From Pipra filicauda (taxonomy: Eukaryota > Chordata > Aves > Passeriformes > Pipridae), in the NCBI RefSeq assembly GCF_003945595.2, contig NW_024104763.1:160578-224577 (forward strand): DNA of 64,000 nucleotides, given 5' to 3'. The notes below the pieces were generated by a model. It was not told where the DNA came from and ran no database searches. It saw only the letters and a program-made list of their open reading frames with translations. Every line of letters begins with the position of its first letter. Position 1 is the stretch's first letter. The position numbers and the translations under genes are program-made. Positions 54,091 to 64,000 of the stretch are shown here, in pieces.

Positions 54091-57004
54091 CGGCTACATT
54101 TAGCCTTGAACCCTATTGCTGTAGTGTTTCCCTTTTTTTTTTTTTGTAGTTTGAAATTTGTATGTCTATAACAGAAAAAACCCTGACTAGCTGAGTGAAT
54201 AATGCCATAGATAAATGTTGTCTACTGTCATGGAGAGGACACCCACCAGCTCCCTCTGAGGAACAGCAAACATATGTGAAGGTGGATGCTTATGCAATTT
54301 TGCTATAGTTAATTCTAGTGTCTAATCTTAAAGAAGGGATATCCATCAGATTCTTAAGACTGTGATTTAAAATATGCATCTGTTACACCCTCTCAATGCT
54401 GGGACACATTGGGAATGTTCTGTCTTCTGGAACACTTGGAAAGTCTTTCAGCTTTTCAAAAATAGCAAGGACAGAAACCTGGCTATGTTAAATCAATTTG
54501 TTTAGACTCGATGAAATCTTACTGATGAATCTTTCTTGATGGATGATTTTACCTATATCGAGGATTTGCTGTCAAAGCTTTTTTGTCAAGAGGGTCTTTT
54601 GTATCATACTGATGGCATCATCTCTGGAAAACTCACCTGAGGTAAAATAATTTTGTTTAAGAATGTAGTGATTAGAGTTCCTGACTTGTGAAATATAAAG
54701 AAGATAGGGGGAAAAAAAAGGATAGAAGTAGAAATTAAACAACAAACAACAAAAGAAATGTAGCAGTAAATATACTGTTTCTGCCAATACACAGAAAGCA
54801 GCTGGAGTGTGGCATGTTGTTTAGCTGGGTCACCAGCTACATCTGTGCAGATCAGACAACCAAATGTTGCATTTACAGCATGCTAATTAACCAGACCATT
54901 CCCGGAATAAGGAGAAAGAAATTGCCCAAAGTGATTGCACAATATTTCATTCTTTTTCATCTATCCATTCATCTAAGCAGTTCACATGCCAATAAACTTC
55001 AAGCACTTTGAAAGAATGTGGATTACTTGTCCAATTGTTGAAAGATCTGAAGATATTTCTCAAGTACTTGTAGCTATCCTGAGTGTTTCTTTGTCAGCTT
55101 GTGGCATTGCCTTTTCCCAGTTACAGAGGGTGGATACTTAATATTAAACTGATGAAATTTATTGACACTTCTGCAGTAGATCAGAAGAATTTACACTGGG
55201 AGAAAAACATTAAAGTTACTGATTAGAAGTGTTGTCTCCAAGACACATTTTCCAGGACACCTAAAAAACTTACCTGCCCAAATTCTGCTGCATGATGGTG
55301 CAACAATCCACTCTCTTCAAAAGTTTGCCAGTAGAACATGGTAAATTTAAAAGCCTTTTCAGTTGGAAATGTCCAGTTGCTTTGTAATGAAATAGGATGG
55401 ACAAACTTCAAACCATTTGCTTTAGAACCATTCAGGCAATGAAAAGTGTTCATGCTTATTTCAGTGTTTCAGACTAGTAAAAATGGGATGCACACAATAT
55501 GATAATTGCATGTCACACAATATATCTTGTAAAGCTGGAAATACTGCTAGAAAGAGGTCTCTTGAGGTTTCATCCCCTTCACTTTAAGATCATATTTCTT
55601 CTGATGTTTTGATAAAAGTGTATGCTGCACATATGATATTTTTAACATCCACCAACTTCATGAATACTTTGGTTATATAAGTGATTCAGCCTTGACAATA
55701 TTTGAATAAATTTGTCCTAACTGGGAGCCAGAAGCTGCTCCTTTTCAGAATGATTTTATTTTAGGGAATAAATGGACCTGGAATGGCCTGGACCATTTCT
55801 CAAAAGTATGAATTAAGATTGTTCTGCAGTTAATTCACTCCCCAGCTGTGACCATCATCAGCTGTCAGTCCATTTCACCAGCAGCCAGAATATATACATC
55901 TTCATTTAAAATGTTAAACTCAAAGCACAGACCATTCTGGAAAGCAGTGCCAGACACTGACACTTTTTCAGGACAAGAGTTTTTTAGCAAATAGTATATA
56001 AAGAGCTAAATATAGTACAGCTCTACCACAAAAGTATGTGGCTATCCTTGCTTTTGCTCAGACAACCACAAAAGTGGTTTTCCAGCCAAATGATTTGCTT
56101 ATTTGTCTATACCAAAGGTTTACATGTTTTGGATAGGAAAAATAAATGTAAGCACGATAAATGAAAGGACAATTCCCCTCCTTCGGGGAGGTGGGAAGAT
56201 ACATTTTCAGAGGAGAGTTGTTTTTGTTAATTAGAATGCTAACAACAAACATGTCTATACAGTCAGCTTCTATCTAATTAATTTAAATCTAATCAAATGC
56301 AGCATGAACTCCAAGTACAAAGGAATTGATCTTATTGTCAGAACTTTTCATAAATAGGAACATTTGCAATTGCCTTAGCAATTAAAAACCAAAACTGTAA
56401 GAAGGCCAGCTCTTAGTCATTATAAATTAGCGTTGCTCTATTAATTTAAATATGACAGTATTGATTTACACTAGCTAGGGTCTTGACCTCACGTGGAGTT
56501 AAAAAATATGTGAGCAACTATAGATAAAATGTATAAGCGACTATGGTGAGTAATATCCAATTGCAGGCAACACAGTGTTGGCCATGTTTACAAACCCATG
56601 GAAATATGTTATAAATTCTCAGTATGTCCTCTTCATCCATATAAAGCTGTCTGTGAAATCTTAAGTGTGTCTTTCACTAAGGCTACACCATTAATGTTCT
56701 CGTCCATAACCACAAAACATTATCCTACTTCGTGTCTATTCCTGCATGTGCAGTGCACAGACTAGAGAACATGCATACATGTCGACCACAGAGAAATCTT
56801 TTCAGCACCAAAATAAGCTGCTAACCAAGGCCTCACAAAAGCACAGGAATGGCCTTTAAAATGAGAGGGGTCTTATGACATGGTACCACCAAGGAAGGAG
56901 CTAAAATTTAGAGAAATATTTGGGAGCCAAGAAGCTCTTCTCCTTGAGGAGCTACCCCTGTGCAGAGGTGCTGATGCTGTGAAGGCTTTAGGTTATGGTT
57001 ACTT
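54091..57004. other. Non-coding stretch
   Basis: It contains a poly-T tract near 54,131-54,145 and no recognised gene. A reverse-strand frame at 55274-55453 that ends at a consensus splice donor is listed separately. Confidence 0.5.
55274..55453 (-). other. Reverse-strand open frame ending at a consensus splice donor
   Basis: On the minus strand, a frame starting at ATG (55453) runs through to GAATTTGGGCAG followed directly by GTAAGT, the ideal donor consensus, with the intron beginning at 55273. The peptide ends ESGLLHHHAAEFGQ and includes SNWTFPTEKAFKFTMFYWQ. I do not recognise a family. A clear acceptor is missing: the best polypyrimidine-AG upstream (near 55,480) would put an in-frame TGA in the exon, and the nearer AGs have poor tracts. 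It could be a first coding exon, a decayed exon, or a chance match to the donor sequence. Confidence 0.2.
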
Positions 57005-57099
57005 GGTGGTTGCTCATAGAATGGTGGTTTTGCAGGGAGCAGGAAGCCATGCAAACAATGCAAGTGAGAGAGAAGGAGGTCACTCAAGAGTTTTCATAT
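57005..57099 (+). repeat. Left arm of a long inverted duplication
   Basis: This arm of 95 bases is the reverse-complement counterpart of 57350-57441. Aligned by hand, the pair has 8 substitutions in 92 aligned bases plus one 3-base indel, about 91% identity. Weaker similarity continues outward for perhaps 30-40 bases. The arm has an open frame reading IEWWFCREQEAMQT followed by REKEVTQEFSYL, which the other arm shares. Confidence 0.9.
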
Positions 57100-57349
57100 C
57101 TGCAGTCTTTGCTTCTTCAAAGATGAGGAAAATGCTTGCTTCAAAAGAATTAGCCAGACGGATCAGATTTCCCACTGAAAAACAAATGAGACATTTTTTC
57201 AGGTCTTTATCTGATATTCCTTTTTATCTAAAGTGATTCAGGAATGCTGCTTCAAATCCACCATCTGCACATCACTTGTAAGAAGAAAACCTAGAGTCTT
57301 CTATAACCTAGAGTATCACAAGAGAAAGCCTGGCATCTAGCCCCAGTAA

Positions 57350-57441
57350 ATATGAAAACTGAGTAACCTCCTTCTCTCTCAGTTGCACTGTTTGCATGGC
57401 TTCCTTCTCCCTGGAAAACCACCATTCTGTGAGTAACCAGC
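57350..57441 (-). repeat. Right arm of a long inverted duplication
   Basis: It is the inverted partner of 57005-57099, across a spacer of about 250 bases. Read on the minus strand it gives TEWWFSREKEAMQT and REKEVTQFSYL, the same frame as the left arm with one residue deleted. I do not recognise the peptide. It could be a piece of coding sequence captured and duplicated in inverted orientation, or an unnamed repeat or foldback element. Confidence 0.9.
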
Positions 57442-58710
57442 AGGCTTTACATAGGACTAATGTCTCCCATAGCATAACACAAAGTTGTACCTGTGATATC
57501 TGCATGGATATGACAGTCAACTCCAGTTCCAGCACAGGAGCACTATTCGGGACTTCTGAAGTCTGGTCCTTTTGAGGTGAGGTGTCACTGTGGGAAAATG
57601 TAGCTTAATTTTGAAAAGAACACAAAACGAAAGCATCTCTTACTGCTTGAATTAGCCGAGAGATAAAACTTCAATTTAAGGAATGTCACAATGTCTCAAT
57701 TCATATTTTTCTGGAATTTTCATTATAATATTTTTTTGTCCTGATTTGAGGAAAAAAGCAAATGTTAAACTACGCAAGTTTCCTGTGGGATAGAATATCC
57801 AAATTTAGCTCTGCTACAGCAGACATAAAAGTAAAGTTGTAATAATCCAGAAAGATATGCGTTTTCCATGTGTACACATAATTCTGTACTCCTATCTTCT
57901 CCTGAATTTTCTAAGAGGATTTTTCCTACCCTAAATGATGGGAAATTATCTTTCCTTTTTAGGCTTTATGTAGATCTAGGTGCTTGGTATTTGTGTACCC
58001 AGGCTTCTCAGACTCAAGAAAAAAAAATTTAAAAAAAAAAATTGTTTGTTCGTCATAGCAAATTAGAAGAGACATACTCAGTAACACCAAGCTGTGAGCT
58101 AGTATCTGTAATTATCATAATTGAACACCTAAAGGAGCTTTTACCAAACCAACAAAGTACTTTAAGAGAAGGACTCCAGCCTGTACTTATCTGCAAGTTT
58201 CAGCATCTTTCTCCTAAGGCTTTTGTATCTCTTCTTCCCAATGGTCTCTGGTCATTCTTGGGTGCTACCTCTGCTGCATCCTCGGGAAGAGCTATTTCTA
58301 GTGTATCCCAGAACTCTTACAATTTCAGGTATCCATGGAAGTGTTGATAATTAAACTGGTGCCAACCATGCAGATAGTTTCTCAGTTTAGAACCTTTGTA
58401 TTTCCAAAAGAAAAACTAAAAAGGACAAATGCATGGGAACTAAGGAGCAGAAGTTCTACAGTTACCCTAAAAGTCTTTGCTGATTCAAAGGTAGAATACC
58501 AGGGCACAAAGCAGCTGTTCCCTATTTCTTAGTTATGGCCTTATTCACCCAATATTTTCATGAGGGTAGATGAGAATTAACTTCATTCTAGTCAATTAAT
58601 TTAAATGACAGTGAAATTCGTACTACAGAAATGGAAAGTCAGACCTATTTTATTGATGAGAACACTGCCCAGTACATCATACCAGGCACTGTAATAATTG
58701 TCATAGAATC
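57442..58710. other. Non-coding stretch
   Basis: No gene or repeat is recognised. The short CATAGAATCA at 58702-58711 resembles the terminal unit of a reverse-strand CR1 and may be the outer end of the CR1 piece that resumes at 59,676. Confidence 0.5.
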
Positions 58711-59675
58711 AGAGCCCCGGTGTAGCGTCAAAGCTGGACGGGGTCCTGTAATCAAGAGCCGGAAGAGTTTCCTTACTGGCAGCAGCAGCAGAAGACATTG
58801 AAAGCGGCAGTGGAGCAGTCCTGAACAGAGACAACGGTGGCTAAAAGCCAAAAGATAGCCAGTAGCAACGAGATAACGTGAAGTCGGCTGAAAGACGCAG
58901 AGGTGTTCCTGCAGGAGGGAGAGCTGGCAACAAAGCAGAGGAAAACTCAACAGAGCTGGTTTGAGGTAAGACTGTATTACTTACCCAAAAACCCAGAGAC
59001 TTCCTGAAGAGGTGTGGACTTCCAAACCCTTAGGGAGTCCTGAAATGCAGCAGCAGCTAGAGAGAGGGAGAAGGGAGGTGAAAAAAAACTGGAGACATCC
59101 TGAGAGCTGAGCCAGGATGGAATGTGGAGAAGGTGGCTGTGCCCTCTGCTGCTGCTGCTGCTGTTTCTATCGTGCTGGTGAGCTGAGACAGAGCAAAAGA
59201 GCTTTGGTAAGACTGAACTGAAAGGTACCTTAAATGCTCTAACCCAAGAGAAGTGAAGGTCTCCAAGGAAAATCCCCTGAAGGCTCGGGCTCGGGGTTGG
59301 AATTTCCACAAAGTAAGAACAAAATCCTGACTGCCATACTTAAATCTGCTGCCTCAGGAAAATGGAGGACACTAACCAGTGCCACAAAAAACTGAAATGA
59401 AGGAACTGTGACAGAAAGACTTTTTTCTTCTTGGACTTTTATTGAAGAAAAGGAGAAGTTTAATTTAATGTAAATATATATGTGGGTGTAAATAAACCTT
59501 TGTAAATATTTTCCCCTTTCCCCAGTAACAAATGGTTGTGTTTTGTCTGAAAACTCTCCACATGAGGTGAAAAAGATATCAAGTCCATAACATCATTAAA
59601 CCCTCTCACAGGGGCAAACTGTGGGAGGGGGGCTTGAACTTAAAATTAGATTCTTGGGGGTTTCAAACCACCACA
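58711..59675 (+). mobile_element. LTR of an endogenous retrovirus, 5'-truncated
   Basis: This block aligns, in the same order and orientation, with the right-hand five-sixths or so of the complete LTR at 60928-62245. Shared landmarks are AGCCCCG near the left edge, CTGTA-CAAGAG, GCAGCAGAAGACA, GTCCT-AAATGCAGCA, CCAGGATGG, a short CTG-repeat run, AGCTGAGACAGA and GGACTTTTATTG. They also share a GTTGTGT-TCTG segment before a G-run and the closing CTCAAACCAC or TTCAAACCAC. It ends CCACCACA at 59675 and has a polyadenylation signal (AATAAA, 59491-59496). Compared with the complete copy it lacks about 200 bases at the 5' end. No retroviral coding sequence adjoins it. Confidence 0.75.
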
Positions 59676-59742
59676 CCAACCTAAACTTCCCCTGGCAGAG
59701 CTTAAGGTTGTGCCCTCTTGTCCTATCTTTGGTACACTTGCT
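59676..59742 (-). mobile_element. CR1 LINE fragment (reverse strand)
   Basis: CCAACCTAAACTTCCCCTGG, followed by AGCTTAAGG and CCCTCTTGTCCTATC, is a recognisable internal part of a reverse-strand CR1 3' region. It starts directly after the last base of the LTR, which suggests that the LTR landed inside an older CR1. Similarity fades near 59,742. Confidence 0.75.
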
Positions 59743-60922
59743 TACTACTAGCATACCCAAAATAGAATGAGTTTTAAGCTATCAAACCATTCTTCTGCTT
59801 GCCAAATCTGAATTTACAGGCTTCTGATGAAATGTTAAATGCATCTGTTATATTCTCATTCCACACAGATACTTGAGAGTTATTTCAGTTGCAATGTTTT
59901 CCTTCTAAAACCTCACTCCCCAAGTGAGAAAATCCTTTGCCCAGGAAGGTTTGGAGCAAAGAAATAATTTCTCAAGCTGAACATAAACCAGTAAAAATGT
60001 CCACACTTTTTTTCTTTCTTTCTTTTTTTTTTTTTTTTGGTATTAATATTCAGCAATTCATATAAACTGCATGAAATAAATTTCTGCATGGAGCTAGCCT
60101 CCAGCTTTAGAAATTTCCATTTCATAGTCAGTAGATACTATGTCAGTCCCAATCAATCTGGCGTCTTGCACGGTCAACAAACACATGATATTTTGAACAG
60201 CAATGTCTGTGATGCCTGCTAAACAGCCAGCATACGAACCATTCTTTCACCAGCTCTTCTGTTTTATTTTGTTTTTAACCCAGTCTAAACAATTAGAGCA
60301 GTAGATTAAGCATATGTTATGCTGTCACCTGACCAACATCAGAGACCTGCATCAGGCCCCATAAAGGCATATGCAAAGGGACAGTTTGCCATAGGGCCAG
60401 GCTGAGACAGACACTGCCATCTCCCTCCTTTGCCAGTTCAGGAACCCTCAGACTGTGAAAGAAGTCCCAGCAGATGAAGTTCAGTAACCAGACAGTCAGA
60501 CACTCAGTCTTGCTCATAAACCAAGGTAGTTAGACTTTGAATTTCCTGTTCTCGTTCTTGTTTTATTTCTTGTTGACATGCTTACTAGACATCAGAATAA
60601 CTAAACATTCTCTACTGGTCACTACATTACATTTGCAAGGCCTATTTTATCTACTCATACTCATCAAATTAGAAGCAAATAAAACAAAATATAAGACTTT
60701 TTATATTAAGATCCAACATTCTACATTATAACACTCGTATTTTTCCTCAAATTAATCAAGTTTAGAAATTGTTGTCGATCCACTTTTTTATGTGTGCATC
60801 CTTAAGCATGCATCATTTGTGATGGTTTTGCACCCTTGCTGGTACAGTAGTAAGAAAAGGTTTTAGATGATTGTCAACATGCATCATTAAACAATTTCAG
60901 CTGGCTCAGTTATTCTGATTAG
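59743..60922. other. Spacer between the two related LTRs
   Basis: It contains a T-rich tract near 60,006-60,039 and otherwise no recognised gene or repeat. There is no gag, pol, env, primer-binding site or polypurine tract, so the LTRs on either side do not enclose a provirus. Confidence 0.6.
60006..60039. repeat. T-rich (CTTT) low-complexity tract
   Basis: T runs with regularly spaced C (CTTTCTTTCTTT) end in about 18 T. It is a simple repeat. Confidence 0.85.
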
Positions 60923-62250
60923 GGTTCTGTGGTGGGGAAAAAAAGTGCTTTTTCCCCCTGGAGTTAAAAAATTAGTAACCCCCGAGGGGATGGTGTCCCT
61001 TGGGGTTGATCCAATCAGCACTCATGCAAAATTTAAACATATCACAACCAGACCAGAAAAGAAGGGTGATGTTGTAGTTGGAGGAGAAGTGGCCATGTTC
61101 TGAGACCACGAGGAGAGAGAGAGAGAGGGGTCCGGAGCCCCGTTGGGGGCTAGGCCCGCCCAAGCCCCCAGCTGGGGGGCTGCAGGAACTTGGAACAGTG
61201 TTAGACTGGGCCAGGTGTCTGTAGCTAAGAGTTGGGGGAAGTTTCTCCACTGTGAGTGGGCAGCAGAAGACAGAAAAAGCGGTGGCAGAGACAACAGTGG
61301 ACAGAGAACAATGGCAGAGAGCCAGAAGGGGATAAGGAGTAGCAGAAACAAGCATGCAGCTAAGCACAGAGACAGAGATCTCTAACGGAGAGAGAGAGAG
61401 AGAGAGAGAACTAAGCTCTACAGAGGCAGAGTTTTGGGTAAGAACTAAACCAAACCCCCCAAAACCCTTTTGAGATCCCTCCTAAGTGAAGGGGGTGGAC
61501 TCCTACTGGATGGAAGTCCTAAAATGCAGCATGCACCGGAGAGAGGAGCTAAGAAGCTCAAAGACGTCCTGGAGCTGGACCAGGATGGCCAGGTGGAATG
61601 CAGAGAGGGTGACCTTGGCCCCCCTGCTGCTGCTGCCAAGCTGGCAGCTGAGACAGAACACAGGAGCTCTGATAGAACACTTGAGGCAAAGACTTTCAAC
61701 TCAAAGCTGCCCTAAAGTTCTGACTCAAGGGAACTTGAATCCCCTGAGAAAGAGACCGTCACGAAGACCTCCCTGCACTTCGTGATATGACGTGTTGAGG
61801 CAAACCTTTGTCGCAAACCTTTCCGCAGTCCACAGAAGAGAGGGAGACCTTCAATTGGAGTCGAAGGGCTGAGAGGGGGAGAGAAGACCTCCCTTATGTG
61901 TATTGCAAAGAGATCCAGCTACAATAATCCAGTTACAGCTACTGCATAGAAAAAGAGAGGCTGCTGCCCTGAGAGTAGAAAGAATCTTTCCTTTTCCCTT
62001 CTGGACTTTTATTGGAGGGAGAAGAGATTGATCCATTGTAAATACTGATTTATCATAGGAGAGATAGTTAAAATTATGTATATACTGTATTATAATATTT
62101 ATTTGTGTAGTCATTGTAATATAATTCCCTTTCCCCCCATACTGAGTCTTGTGTTGTGTCTGGAAAACCCATCTCACACTGGAGTGAGATGTGGGGGGGG
62201 GGCTTTGACTTGGGAATTGGATTTTGGGAATCTCAAACCACGACAGGTTC
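60923..62250 (+). mobile_element. Complete solo LTR with 5-bp target-site duplication
   Basis: The LTR spans 60928-62245 (1,318 bases). It starts TGTGGTGG and ends CCACGACA, a near-perfect terminal inverted repeat of 8 bases. It is flanked directly on both sides by GGTTC (60923-60927 and 62246-62250), a 5-bp target-site duplication. No internal retroviral sequence follows, so it is a solo LTR, the usual product of recombination between the two LTRs of a provirus. 5-bp duplications and long LTRs of this kind are seen in avian ERV families, but I cannot assign the family name. Open frames across it are incidental. A GA-microsatellite lies inside, and a G-run occurs near 62,192. Confidence 0.85.
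61387..61410. repeat. (GA)n microsatellite inside the LTR
   Basis: GGAGAGAGAG-type repeats run for about 11 units. A shorter GA run at about 61,111-61,127 in the same LTR suggests that the family consensus is GA-rich here. Confidence 0.9.
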
Positions 62251-62461
62251 CTAGTGCATATTTCAGGGAACTTTATATGGAGTCATTTTTAAAGCTAGCT
62301 GACTTGAGAGGACAGACAAATTCAAAGTAAACCTTCTGTTGCATAGTGTTGGGTCCACAATATCGAAAAAATAGTTAAGAGTCATCTGTAAGCAAACCCC
62401 AGAAAGAGGATAGATAAACATCCTGCAGCACAAAAAAGCACAGGTGGAGAACATTATTCTG

Positions 62462-63703
62462 TGAAATATTGAAAAACACCTGAAAGACAACATAGTTACT
62501 GGTCACAGCCAGCTCGGCTTCATGAGAGGAAAGTTCCCTTTTCAAACCCGACTTCCTTTTTTGACAAGGTAACCCACCTAGCTGATCAAGGGAAGTCAGT
62601 TGATATAATCTTTTTGGATCTTAGTAAAACTTTCTATGCTGTCTCTTAAATCATCCTTTTGGACAAAATGTGCAGCCCACAGCTGGATACACACATCATG
62701 TGGTGGGTCAGCAATTGGCTCATGGGTTGAGCACAGAGGATAATAGTGAATGGGGTAATATCAGAGTGGTGACCTGTCACTAGAGGGGTTCCACAGGGCT
62801 CCATCTTAGGCTCAGTGCTCTTCGATGTCTTCAGTAAATTACTCAGACGCAGGACTGGAAGGGATACTAAGCAAGTTTGCAGATGACAGAAAACTAGGAG
62901 GAGCTGTTGACTCTCTTGAAGACAGGGAGGTCCTGCAGAGAGACCTTGACAAATTAGAGGACTGGGAAATCACCAACCATGTGATGTTCAACAAGGGGAA
63001 GTGATGGATTCTGCCCCTGGGGTGGGGCAACGCTGGATGTTCGTACAGACTGGGAATGAGATGCTGGAAAGTAGTGCCACAAAAAGGGAGCTGGGAGTCC
63101 TGGTCTGTGGCAATTGAACATGAGTCAGCAGTGCCCTGGAAGCCAGGAGGGCCAACTGTGTCCTGGAGGCACCAGGCAAAGCATCACCAGCCAGTCGAGG
63201 GAGAGGATTGTCCTGCTCTGCTCTGCACTTGTGCGGCCTCACCTTGAATATTGCGTGCAGTTTTGAGCACCACAGTATAAGAAAGATATTAAGCTCTTAG
63301 ACAGTGTCCAGAGGAGTGCAACAAAGACAGTGAAGGGCCTTGAGTGGAAGCTGAATGAGGAGTGGCTGAAGGCACTTTGTTCAGACTGGAGAAGAGGAGA
63401 CCATTGCAATCTACAATGTCCTTGTGAGGGGACAGTACCTGAGGAAATGTTCTCAATTTGTGTCAGAGGAGGTTTAGGTTGGATATTAGAAAAAGGTTCT
63501 TCACCCAGAGGGTGTTTGGGCACTGGAACACGCTCCCTGAGGAAGTGGTCAGAGTACCAAGCATGACAGAGTTCAAGAAGCTTTTGGACAATACTCTTGG
63601 CACATGGTGTGACTCTTGAAGATTGTCTTGTGCAGGGCCAGGAGTTGGACTCAATGATCCTGATGGGTCCCTTCTAACCCGACATCTTCTGTGATTCTGT
63701 GAA
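62462..63703 (+). mobile_element. CR1 LINE with degraded reverse transcriptase, 5'-truncated
   Basis: This second, shorter CR1 copy covers the middle to end of ORF2 and the 3' tail. Visible landmarks on the plus strand are LVTASSASW-type sequence at the left edge (GGTCACAGCCAGCTCGGCTT), the RT A-box region IIFLDLSKTF (about 62,607-62,636), [14 protein letters not shown] (from about 62,784) and an intact catalytic FADD box in KFADDRKLGG (62873-62902). The CR1 C-terminal block follows, with RLDIRKRFFTQR-like sequence near 63,475. The 3' end carries GGACTCAATGATCCTGATGG and closes with TTCTGTGATTCTGTGA. Several stop codons and frameshifts make it inactive. Its 3' end differs from that of the copy at 52.5-54.1 kb, so it belongs to another CR1 subfamily. 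The left boundary is approximate. Confidence 0.9.
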
Positions 63704-64000
63704 TATGAAGTACCATGCTATGCTGGGGATACCTATAACCACTGGTATGCTGCAAACTGACAGTTACTGTTTTACCATCCACACAGCTGAACTACTTACA
63801 AAAACCAGTTGTTTGGCATCTCATTTCTATGTCTGTGCAGATTTGGAAATAAATACAATTATCCTCAGTTGTCTTCAATGTACATTGTGGTAATATATAG
63901 ATTTTATATTTTGTTCTTTTCAGCAGAGAAGCATGAAAATCAATTAAATCTAAAATTAAATTAGATCTGATTTTGTGTGAATAATCAAGTGGCTCAGATT
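63704..64000. other. Non-coding end of the window
   Basis: AT-rich sequence in which I recognise nothing. Confidence 0.5.

Noticed and set aside
58645..59311. Reverse-strand frames rich in Leu, Ser and Pro
   Set aside because: They are chance frames antisense to the truncated LTR.
59676..60922. Possible provirus interior between the two LTRs
   Set aside because: There is no primer-binding site, polypurine tract or retroviral protein similarity. The right LTR has its own target-site duplication, so the two are separate insertions.
61022..61785. Several overlapping long frames on both strands
   Set aside because: They fall within the solo LTR, whose GC- and GA-rich sequence leaves many frames open. 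The related LTR at 58.7-59.7 kb does not conserve them.
1..64000. CRISPR array, rRNA, functional tRNA, operon or prokaryotic mobile element
   Set aside because: No regularly spaced repeats, no rRNA-like conserved blocks and no complete tRNA cloverleaf were seen. The CR1 and LTR content is that of a bird genome.

Overview
The window looks like bird nuclear DNA. The main evidence is several pieces of CR1, the non-LTR retrotransposon typical of sauropsid genomes. They carry CR1 reverse-transcriptase motifs and the CR1 3' end made of repeats like ATTCTGTG. Long AT-rich non-coding stretches and isolated LTRs fit this. I see no operons, ribosome-binding sites or other prokaryotic signals, and I recognise no intact host protein-coding gene. 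The window is best read as intergenic or deep intronic sequence.

Layout: bases 1 to about 20,600 are AT-rich and almost free of recognisable repeats. They hold a few short tandem or palindromic motifs and one exon-like open stretch near 6.9-7.2 kb. A compact LTR-like element with CCAAT, TATA and AATAAA signals lies near 20.6-20.9 kb. A CR1 tail fragment lies at 24.6 kb, and a larger LTR-like block at 28.55-29.34 kb. From 29.4 to 49.1 kb there are only simple repeats and small tandem duplications.

The right end is much denser in repeats: a CR1 tail (49.15 kb), a reverse-strand CR1 tail (51.5 kb), a 1.6-kb CR1 with a broken reverse transcriptase (52.5-54.1 kb), an inverted duplication (57.0-57.44 kb), a 5'-truncated LTR (58.7-59.7 kb), a complete solo LTR of the same family flanked by a perfect 5-bp duplication (60.93-62.25 kb), and a second 1.2-kb CR1 (62.46-63.7 kb).

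No genes act together here. The coherent story is repeat insertion and decay. The items most worth a second look are the inverted duplication at 57 kb, whose two arms keep the same reading frame, the exon-like stretch at 6.9 kb, and the two related LTRs about 1.25 kb apart. I found no convincing new biological system.
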